DNA of 64,000 bases from Microbacterium testaceum StLB037. GTDB lineage: Bacteria > Actinomycetota > Actinomycetes > Actinomycetales > Microbacteriaceae. Shown in pieces: positions 8,294 through 17,498 of the stretch (the stretch's first letter is position 1; each line of letters starts with the position of its first letter). The notes under the pieces were generated by a model, which searched no databases, had not been told where the DNA came from, and saw only the letters and a list, made by a program, of their open reading frames with translations. Location: the NCBI RefSeq assembly GCF_900104345.1, contig NZ_FNJN01000001.1, positions 620,001-684,000 of the forward strand, in the 5' to 3' direction. The position numbers and the translations under genes were made by a program.

Positions 8294-10057
8294 ATGGCCA
8301 CGACGCTTCCGCTCCAGGGGACGGGCCCTTCGCGCCCGACGACTCTCCCGCCGCGTCAAGCCGCACTGCTGAGCACCACGCGTGTCGAGCAGAAGGGCAA
8401 CCTGGTCGTCAAGTGGATCACCTCCACCGACCACAAAACCATCGGGTACATGTACCTGATCGCCTCCGTCATGTTCTTCATGCTCGGTGGTGTCATGGCG
8501 CTGATCATCCGCGCCGAGCTGTTCGAGCCGGGTATGCAGATCATCCCGACCAAAGAGCAGTACAACCAGCTGTTCACGATGCACGGCACGATCATGCTGC
8601 TCATGTTCGCGACGCCGCTGTTCGCCGGCTTCGCCAACGCGCTGCTGCCGTTGCAGATCGGCGCGCCCGACGTGGCGTTCCCGCGTCTGAACGCCTTCGC
8701 GTTCTGGCTGTTCCTCTTCGGCTCGACGATCGCCGTCTCGGGCTTCCTGACCCCGCAGGGTGCGGCCGGCTTCGGGTGGTTCGCGTATCAGCCGCTCGCC
8801 AACGCCAGCTTCTCGCCGGGCGTGGGCGGAAACCTCTGGATGCTCGGTCTCGGCATCAGCGGTTTCGGAACGATCCTCGGTGCGGTCAACTTCATCACCA
8901 CGGTGCTCACGATGCGCGCCCCCGGTATGACGATGTGGCGCATGCCGATCTTCTCGTGGAACACGCTCATCACGAGCATCCTGATCCTGCTCGCGTTCCC
9001 CGTGCTGGCTGCCGCGATCTTCGCCGCCGCCGCCGACCGCGTGCTCGGCGCCCACATCTACAGCCCCGAGAACGGTGGAGTGCTCCTCTGGCAGCACCTC
9101 TTCTGGTTCTTCGGTCACCCCGAGGTGTACATCATCGCGCTGCCGTTCTTCGGCATCGTGTCCGAGATCTTCCCGGTGTTCAGCCGTAAGCCGATCTTCG
9201 GTTACAAGACGCTCGTGTACGCGACCATCGCCATCGCGGCCCTCTCGGTCGCGGTGTGGGCGCACCACATGTACGTCACCGGCGGTGTGCTGCTTCCGTT
9301 CTTCGCCCTCATGACGATGCTGATCGCCGTCCCGACGGGCGTGAAGATCTTCAACTGGATCGGAACGCTCTGGCGAGGTTCGGTCACGTTCGAGACGCCC
9401 ATGGTCTTCGCCCTCGGCTTCCTCGTGTCGTTCGTCTTCGGTGGTCTGACCGGCGTCATCCTGGCGTCGCCCCCGCTCGACTTCCACCTGTCCGACTCGT
9501 ACTTCGTCGTGGCGCACTTCCACTACGTCGTGTTCGGCACCGTGGTGTTCGCGATGTTCGCCGGCTTCTACTTCTGGTGGCCCAAGTGGACCGGAAAGAT
9601 GCTCAACGAGCGTCTCGGCATGGTGCACTTCTGGATGCTGTTCATCGGCTTCCACATGACGTTCCTCATCCAGCACTGGCTGGGTGTCGACGGCATGGTC
9701 CGCCGGTACGCCGACTACGCCGCCGCGGACGGATGGACCTGGGAGAACCAGCTGTCCACCGTGGGCTCGATGATCCTCGGCGCCTCGATGATCCCGTTCC
9801 TCCTGAACGTCTGGATCACCGCTCGCAAGGCTCCGCGCGTCACGGTCGACGACCCGTGGGGCTATGGTGCCTCGCTGGAGTGGGCCACCTCGTGCCCGCC
9901 GCCCCGCCACAACTTCACCTCGATCCCGCGTATCCGCAGCGAGCGTCCCGCCTTCGACCTGAACCACCCCGAGGCCGGCATCCCGGTCGGTGTGGGGCCT
10001 GCGAAGGACGCCCCTGAGGCGCCCGTGGTCGACTCTGCGGCCGGAGAGGTCAAGTAA
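8294..10057 (+). CDS. ctaD: Cytochrome c oxidase subunit I
   Basis: The catalytic haem-copper oxidase subunit (587 residues, twelve predicted helices) reduces oxygen to water and pumps protons. Haem a, CuB and channel residues are visible: HGTIMLLMF near residue 95 with the low-spin haem His, [18 protein letters not shown] with the CuB His and cross-linked Tyr, the His pair in [10 protein letters not shown], and [10 protein letters not shown] with the haem a3 and haem a His ligands. I use ATG 8294; a GTG at 8288 in the same frame is the alternative. Translation is probably coupled to ctaC because the stop of ctaC overlaps this region. Confidence 0.96.
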   Translation: MATTLPLQGTGPSRPTTLPPRQAALLSTTRVEQKGNLVVKWITSTDHKTIGYMYLIASVMFFMLGGVMALIIRAELFEPGMQIIPTKEQYNQLFTMHGTIMLLMFATPLFAGFANALLPLQIGAPDVAFPRLNAFAFWLFLFGSTIAVSGFLTPQGAAGFGWFAYQPLANASFSPGVGGNLWMLGLGISGFGTILGAVNFITTVLTMRAPGMTMWRMPIFSWNTLITSILILLAFPVLAAAIFAAAADRVLGAHIYSPENGGVLLWQHLFWFFGHPEVYIIALPFFGIVSEIFPVFSRKPIFGYKTLVYATIAIAALSVAVWAHHMYVTGGVLLPFFALMTMLIAVPTGVKIFNWIGTLWRGSVTFETPMVFALGFLVSFVFGGLTGVILASPPLDFHLSDSYFVVAHFHYVVFGTVVFAMFAGFYFWWPKWTGKMLNERLGMVHFWMLFIGFHMTFLIQHWLGVDGMVRRYADYAAADGWTWENQLSTVGSMILGASMIPFLLNVWITARKAPRVTVDDPWGYGASLEWATSCPPPRHNFTSIPRIRSERPAFDLNHPEAGIPVGVGPAKDAPEAPVVDSAAGEVK

Positions 10058-10060
10058 AGA

Positions 10061-10477
10061 ATGCGTACCAACGTTGGACTCTGGTGGCTGCTGGCCGTCT
10101 TCGGCTTCCTGATCGCCGCCGTCTACACCGTCTGGAGCCTCATCCAGCACGGTGGAGTCGAGTGGGTCGGCAGTGTCGCGCTCGTCTTCCTCGGCCTCAT
10201 GTCGTCGATGATCGCGTTCTACATCTCGCGCGTCATGAAGGCGCAGCGCGGTGACCTGCCCGAAGACACCCTGACGGCTGACATCGATGACGGCGACCCC
10301 GAGATGGGCGAGTTCAGCCCGTGGTCGTGGTGGCCCATCGTGCTCGCGGCCTCCGCCGCGATCGCGGTGATCGGCCTCGCGGTCGGCAGCTGGCTCGTCC
10401 CCGTCGGCTTTGCGGTGTTCGTCATCGCGATCGTCGGTTGGGTGTACGAGTACTACCGCGGGTACTTCGCGCGCTGA
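10061..10477 (+). CDS. ctaF: Cytochrome c oxidase subunit IV (actinobacterial)
   Basis: CtaF (138 residues) is the small fourth subunit found in actinobacterial aa3 oxidases. It has four hydrophobic helices: WLLAVFGFLIAAVYTVW, a second around SVALVFLGLMSSMIAFYIS, and two near the end (WPIVLAASAAIAVIGLAVG and VGFAVFVIAIVGWVYEYY). Between helices two and three lies an acidic loop with ADIDDGDPEMGEFSPWSWWP, typical of the family. It starts 3 bp after ctaD stops and is clearly in the same operon. Confidence 0.93.
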   Translation: MRTNVGLWWLLAVFGFLIAAVYTVWSLIQHGGVEWVGSVALVFLGLMSSMIAFYISRVMKAQRGDLPEDTLTADIDDGDPEMGEFSPWSWWPIVLAASAAIAVIGLAVGSWLVPVGFAVFVIAIVGWVYEYYRGYFAR

Positions 10478-10481
10478 CCCC

Positions 10482-11273
10482 GTGCCCATCCGGCTGAATG
10501 CGGCCGCCGTCTCCGACGCCGGCTCCCACCGTCCCACCAACCAGGACGCCGCTTTCGCGGCGTCCTGGGGTGCGGCGGTGGCCGATGGCGTCGGGGGAGG
10601 GCCCTCCGGGGACCTCGCCTCCGCCGCCCTGCTCCACCGTCTCGTGGCGACGCGAGGGGGCGGAATGGATGCCGACGGCCTTCTGGTCCGCATCCGCGAA
10701 GCGAACTGGGACATCCGTGCCCACGTCGAGCGCGATCCTGCACTGCAGGGCATGGCGACGACGTTCACCGGGATCTTCCTCAGCGTAAGCGGTGAGCTCT
10801 TGCTCGCCCACACCGGGGACTCGCGGGCCTACCTGCTCCGCGACGGCGAGTTCACGCGCGAGACCCGTGACGACTCGTACGTGCAGGCGCTCGTCGACCA
10901 CGGCATCATTCCCCCCGAGGCCGCTCAGGCACACCCGCGGCGCAACATCATCACAGCCTCGCTCGGCGGGGCCGAGGGCGACGTCGTCTCGGTCGCCGAA
11001 CGACCTCCGGTGACCGGCGATCGATGGGTGCTCTGCAGCGACGGTCTGACCGACTACGTCCCCGAGGCTGATGTGGCTCGTCTCGTGGCCGAAGCGGTGG
11101 ATCCTCGTTCGGCGGCAGCCGCTGCCGTGGCGCTGGCTCTCGAGGCCGGCACGCGCGACAACGTCACCGTCGTGGTCTGCGACGTCGTCGACGATGACGA
11201 GACCGCGGGAACGGACCCCGTGTTCTTCGGCTCGGCAGCCCGATGGTTCGCCGAGGACGTCGAAACAGCCTGA
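10482..11273 (+). CDS. PP2C-family serine/threonine protein phosphatase
   Basis: A 263-residue soluble metal-dependent phosphatase. PP2C motifs are in order: SDAGSHRPTNQDA (residues 11-23), VADGVGGGPSGD with the first metal Asp, LAHTGDSRAYLLRDG, LCSDGLTDYV with the metal Asp, and ARDNVTVVV near the end. GTG 10482 lies only 4 bp after the ctaF stop, so it is probably co-transcribed with the oxidase; no good ribosome site is seen, consistent with translational coupling. No kinase gene is nearby. A role in controlling respiration would be inference from position only. Confidence 0.9.
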   Translation: MPIRLNAAAVSDAGSHRPTNQDAAFAASWGAAVADGVGGGPSGDLASAALLHRLVATRGGGMDADGLLVRIREANWDIRAHVERDPALQGMATTFTGIFLSVSGELLLAHTGDSRAYLLRDGEFTRETRDDSYVQALVDHGIIPPEAAQAHPRRNIITASLGGAEGDVVSVAERPPVTGDRWVLCSDGLTDYVPEADVARLVAEAVDPRSAAAAAVALALEAGTRDNVTVVVCDVVDDDETAGTDPVFFGSAARWFAEDVETA

Positions 11274-11286
11274 CTCGTCGGACGTT

Positions 11287-11317
11287 CGGCGTCATCCGAT
11301 CTCATCCGCCGACGCCG
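11287..11317. terminator. Weak convergent hairpin
   Basis: CGGCGTC at 11287-11293 pairs with GACGCCG at 11311-11317 between two convergent genes. The stem is short and the loop long, so this is a weak call. Confidence 0.3.
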
Positions 11318-11325
11318 GCTCAGCG

Positions 11326-12276
11326 TCACCGAGCGGATCGGGCGAAGTCGTCCATGGCATCCTGAGCGATCTGCGCGCTACGCGGGCCGCCGTGGCCGTC
11401 CTCTTCGACGATCTCGAGACGGGATCCGGGCCAGGCGCGATGCAGTCGCCAGGGGATCAGCGACGGTCCGCTGATGTCGCGTCGACCGTGCACGAGCACG
11501 CCGGGGATTCCTTCGAGCTCGGGCGCGCGGGACATGATCGACGCGGTACCGGGGAGGAAGCAGTCGTTCGCCCAGTAGTGCGTCGCCAGGGTGGCGAAGT
11601 TGAGGCGGTGCCGGGGCTCGGCGTGCAGGGGGCCGGGCTTGGCGAGGGGGCCGAGCGAGACGTGGGCGACCTCCCAGGCGTCCCAGTCGTCTCCGGCTCG
11701 CCGGCGCACGGCGGCGGAGTCGTCGGTGAGCAGCCGGGCGTATCCCTCGATCGTGCGCTCGTCGTCGCGCAGGGGCGCGCGCAGGCGTGCGTGGGCCTCG
11801 GGGAACACCGGCGCGATGCCGTCGGTGATCCAGTCGATCTCCCAGCGGGCACCCGTCGTGACGGCAAGATTGACGATCTCCGTGACACGGTCGGGATGCT
11901 CGAGCGCGTACGCGAGCGCCAGGGTCGAACCCCACGAGACTCCGTGCAGAAGCCACCGGTCGACGCCGAGGTGCGTCCGCACCGCCTCGATGTCGGCGAG
12001 CAGGTCGTCCATCGTCTGATGGCGCAGGCTCGACAGGTCGTCGGCGGCCCAGGGTTCGCTCCGCCCGCACCCGCGTTGGTCGATTCCGACGATGAGGTGA
12101 AGGTCGGGGTCGAAGCGCCGCCGATACCCGCCTGCGCCGAGGCCGCCGCCGGGGCCGCCGTGCAGATACAACGCGGGTCGCCCGCGGGGGTTGCCCGAGG
12201 TCTCCCAGTACACCCGGGCACCGTCCGGTCGCTCCACGAATCCGGCGGCGAACGGTTCGAGAGGGGGATGCTGCAT
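11326..12276 (-). CDS. pip: Prolyl aminopeptidase
   Basis: A 316-residue alpha/beta hydrolase of peptidase family S33 that removes N-terminal proline from peptides in the cytoplasm. Signatures are LYLHGGPGGG (oxyanion region, residues 37-46), IVGIDQRGCGRSEP, and the nucleophile elbow GVSWGSTLA. The other triad residues are predicted in HGRRDISGP (Asp) and EEDGHGG (His). YWANDCF in the cap region is also typical. The start is an ATG 6 nt after a TAGGCT hexamer, with no ribosome site, so the mRNA is predicted to be leaderless. It stands alone between the PP2C gene and a rhodanese gene. Confidence 0.93.
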   Translation of the reverse strand: MQHPPLEPFAAGFVERPDGARVYWETSGNPRGRPALYLHGGPGGGLGAGGYRRRFDPDLHLIVGIDQRGCGRSEPWAADDLSSLRHQTMDDLLADIEAVRTHLGVDRWLLHGVSWGSTLALAYALEHPDRVTEIVNLAVTTGARWEIDWITDGIAPVFPEAHARLRAPLRDDERTIEGYARLLTDDSAAVRRRAGDDWDAWEVAHVSLGPLAKPGPLHAEPRHRLNFATLATHYWANDCFLPGTASIMSRAPELEGIPGVLVHGRRDISGPSLIPWRLHRAWPGSRLEIVEEDGHGGPRSAQIAQDAMDDFARSAR

Positions 12277-12282
12277 GCCCGA

Positions 12283-12288
12283 AGCCTA
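12283..12288 (-). promoter_or_regulatory. Predicted -10 element of pip (leaderless)
   Basis: On the minus strand TAGGCT lies exactly 6 nt before the pip ATG. Confidence 0.5.
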
Positions 12289-12314
12289 ACCGCAGGTGGG
12301 GGCGCTCTCGAGGC

Positions 12315-12722
12315 TCAAGAGCGGACCACCATGACGGTCGGGTCGAAGACCCGCTCGCGGAGCCCCTCGTCGTTCTCGGTGGGTTGGCCCTCGCGCACCC
12401 AGTACTCGTATCCGCCGATCATCTCTCGGACGTCGTATCCGAGCCGCGCGAACGCGAGCGCGCCCTTCTGCCCGGCGTTGCAGCCCGGGCTCCAGCAGTA
12501 GACGACCACCGGCGTGCCGGCCGGGATCTCGCGGTGAGCTCGTTCGGCGATCTCCCGGTAGGGCATGTGGACGGCGCCCGAGACGCGTCCCTGCGCCCAT
12601 GCGTCGTCTCCGCGCACGTCGACGACCACCAGGTCGTCTCCGGCCTTCTGCGCGGCGTAGACATCGCTGGGGTCGGTCTCGAAGGCGAGACGGCGAGAGA
12701 AGTAGTCCACGGCATCGGTCAT
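12315..12722 (-). CDS. Rhodanese-like domain protein
   Basis: A 135-residue single-domain rhodanese (sulfurtransferase fold). LVVVDVRGDDAWAQGRVSGA is the first conserved half, and VVVYCWSPGCNAGQKGA is the active-site loop with the catalytic Cys. GGYEYWVREGQP near the C-terminus is typical of a subgroup of small stand-alone rhodaneses. The substrate is unknown. ATG 12722 is chosen because TAGCGT lies 7 nt upstream, giving leaderless spacing; the frame stays open upstream for 60 codons without conserved sequence. Confidence 0.88.
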   Translation of the reverse strand: MTDAVDYFSRRLAFETDPSDVYAAQKAGDDLVVVDVRGDDAWAQGRVSGAVHMPYREIAERAHREIPAGTPVVVYCWSPGCNAGQKGALAFARLGYDVREMIGGYEYWVREGQPTENDEGLRERVFDPTVMVVRS

Positions 12723-12729
12723 GCCTTTC

Positions 12730-12735
12730 ACGCTA
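12730..12735 (-). promoter_or_regulatory. Predicted -10 element of the rhodanese gene (leaderless)
   Basis: TAGCGT on the minus strand lies 7 nt before ATG 12722. The same hexamer and spacing recur before several other genes in the window. Confidence 0.5.
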
Positions 12736-12886
12736 GAGACGCGTCCGGCACGCGGAAAGAGAGGGGATGCCATGCCCCCGCGCTTCTCTGCCAGCTGGCG
12801 CGGGCGGGGGAGCGGGTAACTCGCGCGGCGCTGGATCCGCGCGCACTCTTCGGCGCCGTCGTGACGGCTTGCCGGCCCGGGAAACG

Positions 12887-12918
12887 CGAAACCCCGGTGC
12901 CGAAGCACCGGGGTTTCG
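12887..12918 (-). terminator. Terminator of the ctaE-qcrCAB operon
   Basis: A perfect 14-bp stem (CGAAACCCCGGTGC at 12887-12900 with its complement at 12905-12918) around a 4-nt loop, 12 bp beyond the qcrB stop. Confidence 0.85.
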
Positions 12919-12929
12919 TCGACGGGCGA

Positions 12930-14771
12930 TTACTCGCTCTTGTCGCCGTTCGGGCGGTTGCGCTCTTCGAGTCCCTTGGGAGCCGGGATCTCGACCTCGG
13001 CGCGCTCACCGACCGCGTTGCGGGGGCGACCGTCCTCATCGGCACGAGCGTTGGCGCCGGCGATCTCGTCGGCCTCCTCGTGGTCGATGTGGTCGAGCTC
13101 GTGGTGCTGGTGGGCGACCGCGGCGTCGAGCTCAGCCTGCGTGAGGGGAGCGAGCCGGTCCTCGAAGAACCAGCGGGACACCGCACCACGGACGTTCTCG
13201 TACCAGGGGATCTCACCGTTGGCGTTGGGACGGACGACGAGAGGCTCGTACGTCTCGTTGTCGACCAGCTTCCAGCGCTCGTACTCGTCGACCGGCTGGT
13301 GGACCTCGATGTACTCGCCGCCGGGCAGGCGGACGATACGGCCCGACTCGTAGCCGTGGAGCGCGATCTCGCGGTCCTTCTTCTGCAGCGCGATGCAGAT
13401 GCGCTTCGTGACGAAGTAGGCGAGGATCGGGCCCAGGATCAGCAGGGCCTGCAGGACGTGGATGACGCCTTCCATCGTGAGGTGGAAGTGCGTCGCCACG
13501 ATGTCCGAAGAGGCAGCGGCCCACATCACGGCGTAGAACGTCACACCGGCAGCACCGATCGCCGTGCGCGTCGCGGCGTTGCGCGGACGCTGGGCGATGT
13601 GATGCTCGCGCTTGTCGCCGGTCACCCACGCCTCGATGAAGGGGTACACCAGCACGAGGACGATGAAGAGACCCAGGACACCGACGGGGATGATGATGTT
13701 CCACGAGAAGGTGTGGTCCCAGAGCACGAATTCGAGGTGCGGCGGGATCAGACGGAGCATGCCGTCGGCGAAGCCGATGTACCAGTCGGGCTGCGTACCG
13801 GCGGACACCGGGGACGGGTCGTACGGACCGTAGTTCCAGATGGGGTTGATCGTCACCAGCGCGGCGATCAGAACGATCACACCGAACGTGATGAAGAAGA
13901 AGCCACCCATCTTGGAGGCGTACACCGGGAGCATCGGGTAGCCCACGACGTTGCTGTTCGTGCGGGCGGGCCCGGCGAACTGCGTGTGCTTGTTGATGAT
14001 CATCAGCATGAGGTGCACGGCGAGCAGCGCCACGAGGATCGCGGGCAGCAGCAGGATGTGCAGCGTGTACAGGCGTCCGACGATCGCGGTACCGGGGAAC
14101 TCGCCGCCGAAGAGCAGGAACGAGGTCCAGGTGCCGATGATCGGCAGACCCTTGATCATGCCGTCGATGATGCGCAGACCGTTGCCGGAGAGCAGGTCGT
14201 CGGGGAGCGAGTAGCCGGTGAAGCCCTCGGCCATCGCGAGGATGAAGAGGATGAAGCCGACGACCCAGTTGAGCTCGCGGGGCTTGCGGAACGCACCGGT
14301 GAAGAAGACGCGGAGCATGTGGACGCCGATACCGGCGACGAACACGAGGGCGGCCCAGTGGTGGATCTGTCGGACGAGCAGGCCGCCGCGCAGATCGAAC
14401 GAGATGTGCAGGGCCGACTCCATGGCCGCCGACATCGCGATGCCGCGCATGGGCTCGTAGGCGCCGTTGTAATGCGTCTCGACCATGGACGCCTGGAAGA
14501 AGAACGTCAGGAACGTGCCCGAGAGCAGCACGACCACGAAGCTCCACAGCGCGATCTCGCCGAGCATGAACGACCAGTGGTCGGGGAAGACCTTGCGTCC
14601 GAGCTCCTTGACGATGCCCGACATGCTCGTGCGCTCGTCCATGTAGTTCGCGACGGAGCCGACGAAGCGGCCGCCGAGCGGCTTTCCGTCACGCCCGCTC
14701 GTCGCCGGCGCGCCGGCGTGGACCGCGGGCTCGGTGGTGACGTTCTCGGTGGGATGGGTACCGATGCTCAT
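12930..14771 (-). CDS. qcrB: Cytochrome bc1 complex cytochrome b subunit
   Basis: QcrB (613 residues) is the quinol-oxidising membrane core of complex III. It has the cytochrome b helices with paired haem-ligand His: HISFDLRGGLLVRQIHHWAA with the first pair region, GVHMLRVFFTGAF, and later LHILLLPAILVALLAVHLML. GYSLPDDLLSG and the quinol-site segment PVSAGTQPDWYIG follow, where the usual PEW-type motif is not present in that form. The long hydrophilic C-terminal tail (last 100 residues) is characteristic of actinobacteria. Its start overlaps the qcrA stop by 4 bp. It is the last gene of the operon. Confidence 0.95.
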   Translation of the reverse strand: MSIGTHPTENVTTEPAVHAGAPATSGRDGKPLGGRFVGSVANYMDERTSMSGIVKELGRKVFPDHWSFMLGEIALWSFVVVLLSGTFLTFFFQASMVETHYNGAYEPMRGIAMSAAMESALHISFDLRGGLLVRQIHHWAALVFVAGIGVHMLRVFFTGAFRKPRELNWVVGFILFILAMAEGFTGYSLPDDLLSGNGLRIIDGMIKGLPIIGTWTSFLLFGGEFPGTAIVGRLYTLHILLLPAILVALLAVHLMLMIINKHTQFAGPARTNSNVVGYPMLPVYASKMGGFFFITFGVIVLIAALVTINPIWNYGPYDPSPVSAGTQPDWYIGFADGMLRLIPPHLEFVLWDHTFSWNIIIPVGVLGLFIVLVLVYPFIEAWVTGDKREHHIAQRPRNAATRTAIGAAGVTFYAVMWAAASSDIVATHFHLTMEGVIHVLQALLILGPILAYFVTKRICIALQKKDREIALHGYESGRIVRLPGGEYIEVHQPVDEYERWKLVDNETYEPLVVRPNANGEIPWYENVRGAVSRWFFEDRLAPLTQAELDAAVAHQHHELDHIDHEEADEIAGANARADEDGRPRNAVGERAEVEIPAPKGLEERNRPNGDKSE

Positions 14772-15826
14772 GAGCGCTCCCAGAAGCTGGGGCCGACGGG
14801 CTCGTGGAAGTCACTCTGCGCGACGAGGTAACCCTCGGCGTCGACGGTGATGGGGAGCTGCGGCAGGGGACGGGCGGCCGGGCCGAAGATGACGGCCGCA
14901 CCGTTGGCGACGTCGAACTGCGACTGGTGGCAGGGGCACAGGAGGTGGTGGGTCTGCTGCTCGTAGAGCGCGACGGGGCAACCGACGTGGGTGCAGACCT
15001 TCGAGTACGCGATGATGCCGTCGTACGACCAGTCCAGGTTGTTGGTCTCGGGGTTGAGCTGCTCGGGCTGCATGCGCATGAGCAGGACGATCGCCTTGGC
15101 CTTCTCTTCGAGGTAGCCCTCGTCGTGGCCGAGTCCCGCGAGTTCTTCGGGGATCACATGGAAGGCGGAGCCGAGCGTGACGTCAGCGGCGCGGATCGGG
15201 CGTCCCGAGGGGTCGTGCGTCAGGCGCATGCCCTCTTTCCACATGGTGTGGCTGAGGAGCTTCACCGGGTCCTGGTCCTGCGGCGCGAGGCCGCGGAACA
15301 GGGTGATGCCGGGGATGACCGAGGCGGCCAGCGCGGCGAACAGCGAGTTGCGGATGATTTCGCGACGTCCGAAGCCGGAATCCTTGTTCGCCTCTTCGAA
15401 GACGTTGATCGCGCCCTCGCGGACCTCGTCGCGACCACGGGTGGCGTGACGGTCCTCGATGTACTCCTTGTCGGACATGACCGACTTGCCCCAGTGAATG
15501 GTGCCGATGCCGATCGCGAGCAGAGCGAATGCGATGCCGAGCCCGATGAAGAGGTTGTTGTAGCGGATGTCGATCAGCGCGCCCGACTCGATCGGGAAGA
15601 TCATGTAGGCGATGCTCGCCCAGATGCTCGCCGCGACCGAGAAGTAGAACAGCGTGTAGACCGTGCGGACCGCACGCTTCATCGCCTGCGGGTCCTGGTC
15701 GGTCATGCGCTGACGGTGGCCGGGAAGGCCGGGGTTCTGTACGGCGTCGGGAACCGCGACGGCGAGCCCCGAGGCGGGCTTCCAGGAAGCCCTCTCGTGC
15801 TCGAGTGCGTCGTCCTCGTGTGCCAT
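14768..15826 (-). CDS. qcrA: Cytochrome bc1 complex Rieske iron-sulfur subunit
   Basis: QcrA (352 residues) carries the 2Fe-2S cluster that takes electrons from quinol. As in other actinobacteria the N-terminal half holds three membrane helices (YFSVAASIWASIAYMIF, LFIGLGIAFALLAIGIG and LFAALAASVIPGITLF) rather than one. The cluster-binding loops are CTHVGCP and CPCHQSQFD, with all Cys and His ligands present. The start has GGAGCACC before the ATG. It overlaps qcrB by 4 bp and follows qcrC by 39 bp. ErpA may supply the cluster. Confidence 0.96.
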   Translation of the reverse strand: MAHEDDALEHERASWKPASGLAVAVPDAVQNPGLPGHRQRMTDQDPQAMKRAVRTVYTLFYFSVAASIWASIAYMIFPIESGALIDIRYNNLFIGLGIAFALLAIGIGTIHWGKSVMSDKEYIEDRHATRGRDEVREGAINVFEEANKDSGFGRREIIRNSLFAALAASVIPGITLFRGLAPQDQDPVKLLSHTMWKEGMRLTHDPSGRPIRAADVTLGSAFHVIPEELAGLGHDEGYLEEKAKAIVLLMRMQPEQLNPETNNLDWSYDGIIAYSKVCTHVGCPVALYEQQTHHLLCPCHQSQFDVANGAAVIFGPAARPLPQLPITVDAEGYLVAQSDFHEPVGPSFWERS

Positions 15827-15865
15827 GGTGCTCCTCGTGCGTTTACGTGATGTCGAAGACGACGG

Positions 15866-16678
15866 TCAGTTGGACTTCGCCGTGATCCATACGGTCAGGG
15901 CGATGAGCGCCCCGATACCGAAGATCCAGATGAACAGACCCTCGGAGACCGGACCGAGCGAGCCGAGGGCGTAGCCACCGGGCGAGTCGTTCTTCTGCAG
16001 GTACATGAGGTACGAGATGACGTCGCGCTTGTCTTCGGGGGTGAGGTTCAGGTCGTTGAACACCGGCATGTTCTGCGGGCCGGTGACCATGGCCGCGTAG
16101 ATGTTGACCGGGGTGGTGGTGTGCAGGTCGGGGGCGTACTTGCCCTCGGTCAGTGCGCCGCCGGCACCAGCCACGTTGTGGCACATGGCGCAGTTGATGC
16201 GGAAGAGCTCGGCGCCGTGCGACAGGTCGCCCTGGCCGTCGACGAGGTCCTCGGTCGGGTAGGTCGGTCCCGGTGCCGCGGACTGCACGTACGCGGCGAT
16301 GGCGTTGACCTGCTCTTCGGTGAACTGCGGGGGCTTGACCGGAGCCTGCGGGCCCTGGGCCTGCAGCGGCATGCGTCCGGTCGAGACCTGGAAGTGCACC
16401 GAGAGCTCGCCGACGCCGAAGAGCGACGGGCCCTGCTGGCTGCCCTGGAGGTCGAGACCGTGGCACGTCGCGCAGTTGGCCTGGAAGAGCTTCTGCCCTT
16501 CCTCGACCGCCGTCGCGGAGTTCGCCTCGCTCGTGGGGGTGCCGGAGGTGGCGGCCATCGCGGCCGATGCGCCGGCGTAGACGCCTCCGGTCAGGAGGAG
16601 TCCGATGCCGATGAGCGCCGCGGCGGCCAGGGGGCTACGACGCCCGGACGCCCGACGAGTCTTCTTCTCGCGTGCCAT
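15866..16678 (-). CDS. qcrC: Cytochrome bc1 complex di-haem cytochrome c subunit
   Basis: QcrC (270 residues) carries electrons directly from bc1 to the aa3 oxidase, replacing soluble cytochrome c. Two CxxCH haem sites are visible: CATCHGLDLQG near residue 65 and CAMCHNVAGAGG near residue 165, each in its own cytochrome c domain, with Met ligands likely in GRMPL and MPVFNDL. There is an N-terminal membrane anchor (AAALIGIGLLLTGGVYAGA) and a C-terminal membrane helix (IWIFGIGALIALTVWI). It lies between ctaE and qcrA on the same strand. Confidence 0.96.
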   Translation of the reverse strand: MAREKKTRRASGRRSPLAAAALIGIGLLLTGGVYAGASAAMAATSGTPTSEANSATAVEEGQKLFQANCATCHGLDLQGSQQGPSLFGVGELSVHFQVSTGRMPLQAQGPQAPVKPPQFTEEQVNAIAAYVQSAAPGPTYPTEDLVDGQGDLSHGAELFRINCAMCHNVAGAGGALTEGKYAPDLHTTTPVNIYAAMVTGPQNMPVFNDLNLTPEDKRDVISYLMYLQKNDSPGGYALGSLGPVSEGLFIWIFGIGALIALTVWITAKSN

Positions 16679-16693
16679 GTGGGTACTGCTCTC

Positions 16694-17326
16694 TTACTTG
16701 AGGAAGTAGATGACGAAGAACAGGGCGATCCAGACGACGTCGACGAAGTGCCAGTAGTACGACACGACGATCGAGGTGGTCATCTCTTTCCGACCGAAGT
16801 TCTTCACGGCGTAGGCACGACCGATCACGAGCAGGAAGGCGATGAGGCCACCCGTCACGTGCAGGGCGTGGAAGCCGGTAGTGATGTAGAAGGCCGAGGC
16901 GTAGGGGTTGGCGCTGATGGGCATGCCCTCGGCAACCAGCGTCGCGTACTCCCACACCTGACCCGACACGAAGACCGCGCCGAGGATGAAGGTGAGGTAG
17001 AACCACTCCACCATTCCCCACTTCAGGAAGCCGGTGCGTCCGCCGGTGCGGTACGGCTGGTACCGCTCCGCGGCGAAGACGCCCATCTGGCACGTGACCG
17101 AGGACAGCACGAGGATGATCGTGTTGACGGTCGCGAAGGGGACGTTGAGCAGCTGCGTCTCTTCGGCCCACAGAGAGGCCGACGTGCTGCGGAGGGTGAA
17201 GTAGATCGCGAACAGGCCGGCGAAGAACATGACCTCGCTGCCCAGCCACACGATGGTGCCCACGGCGACCGGGTCGGGCCGCTTCACGGCACGCACAGCC
17301 TGGGAATACGTCGCTGAGGTCGTCAC
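16694..17326 (-). CDS. ctaE: Cytochrome c oxidase subunit III
   Basis: CtaE (210 residues) is the third oxidase subunit with five predicted helices, including [19 protein letters not shown] with the conserved Glu, and [19 protein letters not shown]. The C-terminal [15 protein letters not shown] is typical. I chose GTG 17326 because CATAAT lies 6 nt upstream, so this first gene of the ctaE-qcrCAB operon may be leaderless; GGA is also near. It is divergent from trpD. The oxidase genes are split into two facing operons (ctaCDF and ctaE-qcrCAB), a common actinobacterial arrangement. Confidence 0.95.
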   Translation of the reverse strand: MTTSATYSQAVRAVKRPDPVAVGTIVWLGSEVMFFAGLFAIYFTLRSTSASLWAEETQLLNVPFATVNTIILVLSSVTCQMGVFAAERYQPYRTGGRTGFLKWGMVEWFYLTFILGAVFVSGQVWEYATLVAEGMPISANPYASAFYITTGFHALHVTGGLIAFLLVIGRAYAVKNFGRKEMTTSIVVSYYWHFVDVVWIALFFVIYFLK

Positions 17327-17331
17327 CGTTC

Positions 17332-17337
17332 CATTAT
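17332..17337 (-). promoter_or_regulatory. Predicted -10 element of the ctaE-qcrCAB operon
   Basis: CATAAT on the minus strand lies 6 nt before GTG 17326. Upstream, at 17357-17380, is an imperfect inverted repeat (ATATTCCCA then TGGGATAT) that could be an operator. Confidence 0.4.
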
Positions 17338-17498
17338 GCGCGATCCGGGAGCCCGATATTCCCATCCCCACCCTGGGATATTCCATCGTCGAGACTTAGG
17401 GATGCCTCAGAATCTGCACATAAGGCCCGGTACGGAGGCTGTTTCGGAGCCGCGTGCCCGGGCGCGGTCACGCGACACGCGTATGGGAGGATCGTGGC

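Noticed and set aside
8192..10813. Long minus-strand open frame over ctaD, ctaF and the PP2C gene
   Set aside because: Asp/Glu/His/Arg-rich translation typical of the complement of GC-rich coding DNA, fully covered by well-supported genes on the plus strand.
12384..14831. Long plus-strand open frame over the rhodanese gene and qcrB
   Set aside because: Antisense shadow of qcrB; no domain and no ribosome site.
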